This document shows, in pieces, positions 56,754-64,000 of a DNA stretch of 64,000 bases. Both the position numbers and the translations under genes were made by a program. The stretch's first letter is position 1, and each line of letters opens with the position of its first letter. The stretch comes from Leptospira tipperaryensis (GTDB lineage: Bacteria > Spirochaetota > Leptospiria > Leptospirales > Leptospiraceae). A model generated the notes under the pieces. That model saw only the letters and a program-made list of their open reading frames with translations, ran no database searches and was not told where the DNA came from. Location: NCBI RefSeq assembly GCF_001729245.1, contig NZ_CP015217.1, positions 3,752,001 to 3,816,000 of the forward strand, written 5' to 3'.

Positions 56754-57902
56754 ATGATGCAGTTTATTAAAATAATTTTTTTCCTTTTTGTTTTTGTTCA
56801 TTCTCTTTCAGCGCAAGAAAAACAAACCCCGGACATTCAATCCGGAATTCCGGAAGACAATCCGAAAAATCTTCCGAAAGCAACGGATAAAAAACCGGAA
56901 TTCGGATTTAGTCAAACGGTGGCCAACGACGTCTATGTTTTGGGGAATAGCCTCTTCGGTGAAAGGCTGAGTAGAAGAAACAACGAATCTTACGAAACAT
57001 TCTCGCAAGGACTTGTTTTGGGAACGTTTGTAAATTTTTTCACGCCGATTCCGGGTTTTAGAATGAACCTGATCATGGCCAATCCTCTGATCGGTCGATC
57101 CAATACGGATAACGATTTCTTTTATCAATCCGCTCCTGGAGGCGCCGACGAAACGAACAAGGTAATTCAATCCTTACAATCCGGTCAGTTGACCTATGAT
57201 CCGAATCAAATCAGACCGAGAAAGGAAAACAACGGACTCAGAGACTATTTCATAGGACAAATTCTCTACGAATGGAATACTTCGATCGGTCAATTCTTCA
57301 CCGGATTTTTAGTCGTAAACAGCGCGAACTATCCCACCAACGCGAGTCTCTTCAATTACACGATGGGATGGAAGCCGCTCTTTCTCGAATATCTGAAACC
57401 GGAGATAGTTTCCAACTATCGGATCTCTTCGGAAACCGCCGGACTCAACCAAGGAAACAGTCATCACCGAGCTGCGATCAGTCACGAGTACGAACTTACA
57501 AAGGACTTCAAATTCGTTCCGGGAATGCAAGTCGGTTATCAATATTTTAATAACAATACGGACAGAAGATCCGGAGTTACGGACATCACCGCGAAACTGC
57601 AACTGAACTTCAAAGACATGAATGTAAGCGTCAGCGACGTCTATCGACCCGATCTTTATCTTTTTGACAATGATCGAGTTTACCCAAAAGCAAACGGAGT
57701 ACAAGCCGACACCAACGCGGACGACGGAAAAGTCGCGGATCCTTCCAAAATTCATGGAACCGTCAATCAGACCGTGGCTTCCGCGATTCAGTCTCTTCCT
57801 TTGGACACGGCTTCAAAGTCTTATCTTCTCAATTCTTACCAGCAACAACACATCGCAAAACATCACTTCGTGATCAATCTCGGTTACGTAACTAAATTTT
57901 AG
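56754..57902 (+). CDS. Outer membrane beta-barrel protein (third gene of MerR operon)
   Basis: 382 residues. Signal peptide (FIKIIFFLFVFVHSLSAQ), then a proline/lysine-rich linker and alternating polar/hydrophobic strands typical of a porin-like barrel, ending with an aromatic (VINLGYVTKF), as outer membrane proteins do. It has no family I can name with confidence. Predicted to sit in the outer membrane and possibly to work with the DMT transporter encoded 10 bp upstream. Ends 16 bp before a strong terminator hairpin (57918-57941), so it is the last gene of the operon. Confidence 0.75.
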   Translation: MMQFIKIIFFLFVFVHSLSAQEKQTPDIQSGIPEDNPKNLPKATDKKPEFGFSQTVANDVYVLGNSLFGERLSRRNNESYETFSQGLVLGTFVNFFTPIPGFRMNLIMANPLIGRSNTDNDFFYQSAPGGADETNKVIQSLQSGQLTYDPNQIRPRKENNGLRDYFIGQILYEWNTSIGQFFTGFLVVNSANYPTNASLFNYTMGWKPLFLEYLKPEIVSNYRISSETAGLNQGNSHHRAAISHEYELTKDFKFVPGMQVGYQYFNNNTDRRSGVTDITAKLQLNFKDMNVSVSDVYRPDLYLFDNDRVYPKANGVQADTNADDGKVADPSKIHGTVNQTVASAIQSLPLDTASKSYLLNSYQQQHIAKHHFVINLGYVTKF

Positions 57903-57917
57903 AATTTCGTTATAATC

Positions 57918-57952
57918 CCGCGCTCAAATTCATGAGCGCGGTTCTTCTTTTT
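57918..57952 (+). terminator. Rho-independent terminator of the MerR-DMT-OMP operon
   Basis: CCGCGCTCA-AATTCA-TGAGCGCGG (57918-57941), a G/C-rich 9-bp stem with a 6-nt loop, followed by the T-rich tail TTCTTCTTTTT. Clear intrinsic terminator 16 bp after the stop. Confidence 0.85.
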
Positions 57953-58192
57953 GACTGGATTTTTTTATCCGGAATCTATAGGATCTTAATTCTTTCTTAA
58001 CTCCAAGAACCGAATCCTAATTTCTATTTGATACGACCCTCTTGAATTTTGAAAATGATCTTATAAGATTCAATCATGACACATAAAGAAAATCTTTTTC
58101 AGTTAGAATTTTTGATTAAGCTAAAGTTATACATCCTACGTCTTCGGAGTTCTATAACTCAAGGAGTTGGTGCGGATTCTAAGGTTTGGTTT

Positions 58193-59407
58193 TTGCTTCC
58201 GACCTACTCTTTCCGGATCTCACTGATTTTATTTTTTTTCTTTTCGATCTCGATTCATTCCCAGGAAAAGAAGGAAGAAAAAAAGGAAAACACCATTCAA
58301 AGTTTAGATTCTTCTAATAAACCTGAGACACAAATCCAAGCTCAGACCAAAGAAGAAACTCAGAAAAAAGAAGAATCCAAGCCGGATCCAAAAGCTCCTA
58401 AGTTCGGTTTTTTTGCGGATTCTTATTACGCTCACAATCCCTATGCGTCCCCGTCGAGAGAAAATAAGTACCTCACACAACCCGCGCGTTGGGATGAGAT
58501 CAACATCAACTTAGCCCATATCGATGGAAAAGTGGAGACGGATCAATACAGAGGAAGGGTCGCGTTTCAATTCGGTAATTCCGTAAACTCGAACTACAAA
58601 AACGAAGTTACTTCCGAAAAAAATTCCAATCAATTCTCGGTTCGGAATATTCAGGAAGCCTACGCGGGAATCAAACTCGCAAAAAATCTCTGGCTCGACG
58701 CGGGAATTTATTTCGGGAACATCGGTCTTGAAAGTTGGATCTCGCATTCGAACTGGAATTATTCCCGGGCCCTCGCCCTCGACTACGTTCCTTATTATTC
58801 GAGCGGGTTTCGGCTTTCCTATCAGTATTCTCAAAAACTTTCCTTTCAACTGCATCTGATGAACGGCTGGTCCAATATCACCGAAACCAATCGGGACAAA
58901 GCGATCGGAACTCAAATCGACTTTCAAGTAACCGATAAGTTTAGAATCACTCACAACACCTTTATCGGAAACGAAGCTCCTGACAATGAAAGAAGACAAA
59001 CGAGATATTACAATAATTTAATATTACAATATCACTTTACAAAATTCTTCATCGTAGCGGGTTCCGGAGACGTCGGGATTCAAAGAGTTCCGGACCCGGG
59101 TGTAAACGCATATCGACAATGGTATATCGGAACGTTTTGGATTACTTGGAGACCGATCGAAGAGTTTAGAACTTCGATTCGTATCGAGAGAATGTACGAT
59201 CGGGATCAAACGATCATTCAATCGGGAACTAAAAACGGATTTTTGACTTCGGGTGGAACTCTTACTCTCGATTACATTCCGAACGAACAAGCGATGGTAA
59301 GATTGGAGGGAAGATACTTTCGTTCTTACGATCCGGTCTTTGACTATCACAAGTCCCGTTCCAAAGAGGAAAAATTTATCGTCTTTGCGGTGACGGTTAA
59401 GATCTAA
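58193..59407 (+). CDS. Outer membrane porin-like beta-barrel protein (BBP2/OmpL-like)
   Basis: 404 residues from TTG 58193. The frame is open from ATG 58076, but that would put a signal peptide about 45 residues inside. Starting at TTG 58193 gives MLPTYSFRISLILFFFFSIS-type signal sequence, with AAGG about 8 nt upstream. A Glu/Lys-rich linker (about 25-70) precedes a barrel with strands such as GFFADSYYAHNPYASPSREN, YRGRVAFQFGNSVN and WLDAGIYFGNIGLESW, matching porin-2/OmpL-like families. It ends KFIVFAVTVKI, with hydrophobic alternation. Predicted diffusion pore. A weak promoter (TTGAAT-16-TAAGAT, about 58042-58069) agrees with the later start. Alone on its transcript. Confidence 0.78.
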   Translation: MLPTYSFRISLILFFFFSISIHSQEKKEEKKENTIQSLDSSNKPETQIQAQTKEETQKKEESKPDPKAPKFGFFADSYYAHNPYASPSRENKYLTQPARWDEININLAHIDGKVETDQYRGRVAFQFGNSVNSNYKNEVTSEKNSNQFSVRNIQEAYAGIKLAKNLWLDAGIYFGNIGLESWISHSNWNYSRALALDYVPYYSSGFRLSYQYSQKLSFQLHLMNGWSNITETNRDKAIGTQIDFQVTDKFRITHNTFIGNEAPDNERRQTRYYNNLILQYHFTKFFIVAGSGDVGIQRVPDPGVNAYRQWYIGTFWITWRPIEEFRTSIRIERMYDRDQTIIQSGTKNGFLTSGGTLTLDYIPNEQAMVRLEGRYFRSYDPVFDYHKSRSKEEKFIVFAVTVKI

Positions 59408-59488
59408 TCTTCGATACGCTCTTTCTATTACGCAAAAACGGACTTGCCCCGTTTGATTTGTAATGGCAAATTGTATCGAGAGGAAAGT

Positions 59489-60016
<528 letters not shown>

Positions 60017-60140
60017 AATTCTTCTTTAAAGATTCTGAAAGTAACAAGAAAGGGGTGAATCGAAGTAGAAAATCATCCTATACCAAGTTTATTAAATTCT
60101 ACTTGATCCTCTCTGTAGAAGTCGATAGACTGATTTATAA

Positions 60141-61214
<1,074 letters not shown>

Positions 61215-61234
61215 AACCATTTTGGATTTTAAGA

Positions 61235-62200
61235 ATGAAATATACAAAAATTAAGCTTTTCACGTTCGTATTCGTTTGTATCCTATCGATTTTCGGATGC
61301 ACACGTTATGTGGTCATTACCGATCAAAAATTCACTTCACAAACGGCGAACATAGCTCCGAACGTCTATCTGACTACGTTCTCCTATGAGAATTCTTCTT
61401 ATCCTCCGATTTTAATCGTGGATCCCGTTTTGATCAATAAAAAGGCCCTTTATCTTGGAGATAAATCGGGTCTGATCGGAGTTTTAAACGGAAACGGATT
61501 TTCGGTTTGGCTTCTTCATTTCGAAGATCACAAAAATATAAACCTCAAAGACGTCGGAGAAAATTTGATTCCGGAAGTGATCGGAAGAATTCAAAAAGTC
61601 ACCGGTAAAAAAGAATACATTCTCGGCGGCGTGTCGTTAGGCGGACAATCTCTCCTCCATTCTTTCAAAGCCAAAAAAATTCCGGACATCGCAAAGGTAT
61701 TCTTTCTCGGAACGGGGATGGATTATAAATACAACGATAGTTTTATCGAGCAGATGAAAGCCGAAAAAAGACTGGGCTCGGATATAAGTTCTTCCTGTAA
61801 AAATAAGGACAGCTTCTGTAAACGTTTTATCTCTTTCGACGCCGATGATCCTACTACCCTCTTCGTTTATCAAAATCTCTTTAATTATCTTCCGGCTCTG
61901 GAAGAAAATCCGAAGACATGGGAATCTTTTGAAAATACAAACTTCCCTTCCCTTTTTATCGGAGGTAGAATCGATAACATTTCTCCGACGGAAAGTATTC
62001 ATCCCGTTTACAAAAGAAAAAAAGGAAAAAGGGAATATTTTGAAGCGGGAAGAGACAACGGAATGGCGATCGACTATGATCATCTTGGTCTTTTTGCCTA
62101 CGAAGACGCACCTTCCGATATTTATCAGAGAATCGCAAACTGGTTAAAGGAAACCGAAGCTGAGCCTAAGAAGGTTTCTTCCAACCCAGCAAATCCATAA
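61235..62200 (+). CDS. Lipoprotein alpha/beta hydrolase (second of pair)
   Basis: 321 residues. Lipobox FGC at C22 after a hydrophobic signal. Nucleophile elbow GVSLGG, acid region FIGGRIDNISP, histidine in AIDYDHLGLFAYED. It is shorter and more divergent than the upstream hydrolase, with a two-cysteine insert (SSCKNKDSFCKRF, about 188-200) that could form a disulfide in the periplasm. It probably arose by duplication within the operon. Its 3' end overlaps the convergent uracil-DNA glycosylase gene by 35 bp. ATG 61235; no strong ribosome-binding site. Substrate unknown. Confidence 0.87.
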   Translation: MKYTKIKLFTFVFVCILSIFGCTRYVVITDQKFTSQTANIAPNVYLTTFSYENSSYPPILIVDPVLINKKALYLGDKSGLIGVLNGNGFSVWLLHFEDHKNINLKDVGENLIPEVIGRIQKVTGKKEYILGGVSLGGQSLLHSFKAKKIPDIAKVFFLGTGMDYKYNDSFIEQMKAEKRLGSDISSSCKNKDSFCKRFISFDADDPTTLFVYQNLFNYLPALEENPKTWESFENTNFPSLFIGGRIDNISPTESIHPVYKRKKGKREYFEAGRDNGMAIDYDHLGLFAYEDAPSDIYQRIANWLKETEAEPKKVSSNPANP

Positions 62201-62777
62201 CTTTCTTAATGTCCTCCCAGACGTCTCGTTTGAGAGGACTGTTCTCCCCTCCGTTTCGAATTACAAAACTCGGATGATATGTAGGCATCACCGGGATTCC
62301 ATAGAAAGAACCCCAATTTCCTCTGAGTTTTGTAATCCCTTCCTTTGTGTTTAAGATAAAACGTGTGGATGGATTTCCAAGAGTAATGATAGCCTTGGGT
62401 TGAATGATTTCCAGTTGTCTGAGAAGATACGGAGCGCAGGCCCTGGTCTCTTCGTCTTCCGGCGGACGATCCTTTTCGAATTTCATATCGAGGGTCGGCC
62501 TACACTTTACGATGTTTGCGATAAAGACGGATTCTCTCGGAACTCCCATTCCCTTTTCGATGATTCTTGTTAAGAGTTCTCCGGCGCGGCCCACAAAGGG
62601 ACGGCCGGTCAAGTCCTCTTGTTTGCCGGGACCTTCTCCGATAAAAACCACCTCGGCTTCCGGATTGCCTTCTCCAAAGACCGTTTGTGTTCGAGTCGTG
62701 TGAAGCTTGCAAAGCTTACAATCGGTGACCTCGGATTGGACGAGACCTAATCTTCTGATTTTTTCTTCTCTGCTCAT
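62166..62777 (-). CDS. Type 4 uracil-DNA glycosylase (4Fe-4S)
   Basis: 203 residues of the family 4 (thermostable-type) UDG. It removes uracil from DNA. Motifs: [20 protein letters not shown] (motif 1 region), [10 protein letters not shown] and the C-terminal MPTYHPSF (HPS motif). Four cysteines for the 4Fe-4S cluster: CKLC near residues 20-23, C in IVKCRP and C in RACAPY. Divergent from the exonuclease gene, 45 bp away, and convergent with the hydrolase gene, overlapping it by 35 bp. ATG 62777. Together with the exonuclease it forms a small DNA repair neighbourhood. Confidence 0.93.
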   Translation of the reverse strand: MSREEKIRRLGLVQSEVTDCKLCKLHTTRTQTVFGEGNPEAEVVFIGEGPGKQEDLTGRPFVGRAGELLTRIIEKGMGVPRESVFIANIVKCRPTLDMKFEKDRPPEDEETRACAPYLLRQLEIIQPKAIITLGNPSTRFILNTKEGITKLRGNWGSFYGIPVMPTYHPSFVIRNGGENSPLKRDVWEDIKKVMDLLGWKKPS

Positions 62778-62822
62778 GAAAATACGTTCGATCCAGACTG
62801 AAAAAGAAATTCTCTGGAGTCA

Positions 62823-63827
62823 ATGGAAATGATCGTCTTAACACCCGCCGGATTGTATATTCCTCAAGCCGATGTTTATGTCGATCCTTGGAAGGGAGTG
62901 CCGAGGGCGATCCTAACACACGCACATTCCGATCATACGAGAAAGGGTTCCGCTCATTACCTCTGCGCAGAATCCGGTTTTCATCTCACGCAAGAACGCC
63001 TCGGAAAAAAAGCTCCGATCGAAACACTTCCTTACGGAAGAGCCGTATATACAAATGGGGTAAGAATCAGTCTTCACTCCGCGGGTCATATCCTTGGATC
63101 TTCCCAGGTAAGAATCGAATACAAAGGGAAAGTGACCGTGATCAGCGGAGACTACAAAACGGTTCCCGATCCGACCTGCGAACCTTTCGAAATTCTCAAA
63201 TGTGATACGTTTCTTTCGGAAGCGACCTTTGCAAAACCGTATTATATCTGGGAAAATACTACATTCGTATTTCAGAATATTCTAAACTTTATTTTGGAAA
63301 ATAGAAACCTCGACTCGATCTCATTGCTCTACGGATATTCGCTCGGGAAGGCGCAGAGAATTCTAAAAGGATTGTCGATCGCGGCGGAGGAACGAGGGAT
63401 CGACTTGGATTTTTTTGTTCACGATTCCATTCTTTCCATGAACTCGAGATACGAAGAATCGGGAATCCAACTTCCTAAAACAAAACCCTTGGATCAATGG
63501 AACCCGAATTCTAAAAATCATTTTGTTTTTCTCGCTCCTCCGGGTTCTCCGATTCCCAATCCGGAATCTAAAAAAATCCGAAGCGCCTTTTGTTCCGGCT
63601 GGATGCAGCTTTCAAAAAATAGAAAGAACGGAAGTTTTAGCAAAGGGTTTACTCTTTCGGATCACGCCGACTGGAATGAATTGGTTCAAACGATTTCCTC
63701 TACGGAAGCTGAAGAAATTCTTCTCACTCACGGAGATACGGAAGATATCGTTCGATATCTCAAAGAGAAAGGGAAGAATGCAAAGACTCTCAAAACGAAA
63801 TTTCATTCGGAAGAATCTGAATTTTGA
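62823..63827 (+). CDS. Ligase-associated DNA exonuclease (metallo-beta-lactamase fold)
   Basis: 334 residues of the beta-CASP/metallo-beta-lactamase type. The metal motif HxHxDH is THAHSDHT (about 33-39), further ligands are in SAGHILGSS and SGDYK, and the C-terminal FTLSDHADW and ILLTHGD are the beta-CASP motifs. Proteins of this size are usually encoded next to an ATP-dependent DNA ligase, together with a helicase, so the ligase may lie just beyond the window. GGAG is 3 nt before ATG 62823 and 9 nt before ATG 62829, so the second is as likely. No known regulation. Confidence 0.9.
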   Translation: MEMIVLTPAGLYIPQADVYVDPWKGVPRAILTHAHSDHTRKGSAHYLCAESGFHLTQERLGKKAPIETLPYGRAVYTNGVRISLHSAGHILGSSQVRIEYKGKVTVISGDYKTVPDPTCEPFEILKCDTFLSEATFAKPYYIWENTTFVFQNILNFILENRNLDSISLLYGYSLGKAQRILKGLSIAAEERGIDLDFFVHDSILSMNSRYEESGIQLPKTKPLDQWNPNSKNHFVFLAPPGSPIPNPESKKIRSAFCSGWMQLSKNRKNGSFSKGFTLSDHADWNELVQTISSTEAEEILLTHGDTEDIVRYLKEKGKNAKTLKTKFHSEESEF

Positions 63828-63912
63828 ATCTGTGTTTCCGGTAAAACTCGAGAGAACGTTTAGAAAGGATTTCTTTTTTAAAAATTGGATTCTTCCGAAA
63901 TTTTATCTCGAA

Positions 63913-63927
63913 CGGACTTTAAGTCCG
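63913..63927. terminator. Tight palindrome after the exonuclease gene
   Basis: CGGACTT-T-AAGTCCG, 7-bp arms about a single base. It lies 85 bp after the stop and resembles the 27768-27787 hairpin (shared CGGACTT/AAGTCCG arms). Possible terminator or a dispersed repeat. Confidence 0.4.
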
Positions 63928-63944
63928 ATTTCAACCTTTTTTCA

Positions 63945-64000
63945 ATGAGATTTCCTTTGTCGGAACAAGTAAAACGGAAGAGGTCCCTTTCGATTGATAA
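63945..64000 (+). CDS. Possible 5' end of the next gene (partial)
   Basis: An ATG at 63945 opens a frame that stays open for 18 codons to the window edge (MRFPLSEQVKRKRS). No ribosome-binding site, so this could be chance. An ATP-dependent DNA ligase would be the expected neighbour, but the visible residues do not show it. Confidence 0.2.
   Translation, partial: MRFPLSEQVKRKRSLSID

Noticed and set aside
58076..58192. Longer N terminus of the porin-like protein
   Set aside because: It would place the signal peptide about 45 residues inside the protein; no signal sequence works there. The stretch is probably untranslated leader.

Overview
The window is a stretch of a Leptospira chromosome, most likely from the pathogenic clade. 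Evidence: spirochaete-type lipoprotein signals, several large 7TMR-DISM receptors, many class III cyclases and GMC oxidoreductases, TTG/GTG starts, and an A+T-leaning sequence (G+C roughly 40% by eye, not computed). The species is an inference from gene style, not from a database match. No rRNA, tRNA, CRISPR array or intact insertion sequence was seen.

Layout. 1-1194: N-terminal part of an RND efflux pump. 1.6-4.0 kb: Cache-type sensor histidine kinase. 4.1-6.2 kb: small CWC protein, GNAT acetyltransferase, membrane-anchored alanine racemase-like PLP enzyme. 6.3-8.5 kb: TetR repressor divergent from a two-gene membrane operon (8-TM protein plus ABA4-like protein), with three 17-bp operators between them. 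8.7-16.2 kb: GyrI-like protein, lipase-like hydrolase, B12-binding radical SAM enzyme, membrane AraC regulator, fatty acid desaturase, condensation-type acyltransferase. 16.3-21.3 kb (minus): hybrid kinase, ECF sigma factor with clpP, rsgA. 21.7-26.7 kb: a GMC oxidoreductase fused to an alpha/beta hydrolase, then a second GMC oxidoreductase. 27-32 kb: methyltransferase and a 1396-residue protein built like mammalian soluble adenylyl cyclase. 32.2-35.3 kb (minus): phospholipase-C-like secreted protein, small membrane protein, third GMC oxidoreductase. 35.7-43.7 kb: SpoIIE-type phosphatase receptor, zinc exporter, TetR/thioesterase pair, membrane-tethered AraC regulator with mltA. 44-47.2 kb: ammonium transporter fused to an adenylyl cyclase, convergent with a double cyclic-nucleotide-binding protein. 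47.4-51.5 kb: map, SDR, DUF3347-like secreted protein, acyl-CoA dehydrogenase. 51.8-57.9 kb: giant SUKH-domain protein divergent from a MerR-DMT transporter-outer membrane protein operon with a textbook 19-bp-spacer MerR promoter. 58-64 kb: porin-like protein, msrA, two lipoprotein hydrolases, type-4 uracil-DNA glycosylase, ligase-associated exonuclease.

Themes. (1) Signalling is dense: two sensor kinases, a phosphatase receptor, two membrane AraC regulators and three cAMP proteins (sAC-like cyclase, Amt-cyclase, cNMP receptor). (2) Lipid and redox chemistry: three GMC flavoenzymes that all carry a ferredoxin-like cysteine motif, a desaturase, an acyltransferase, an acyl-CoA dehydrogenase, a thioesterase and several hydrolases. 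(3) Local regulators have readable operators: TetR at 6964-7024, TetR at 40564-40583, MerR at 55265-55388. Starts were moved downstream of the longest frame where a ribosome-binding site, promoter or operator made that necessary.
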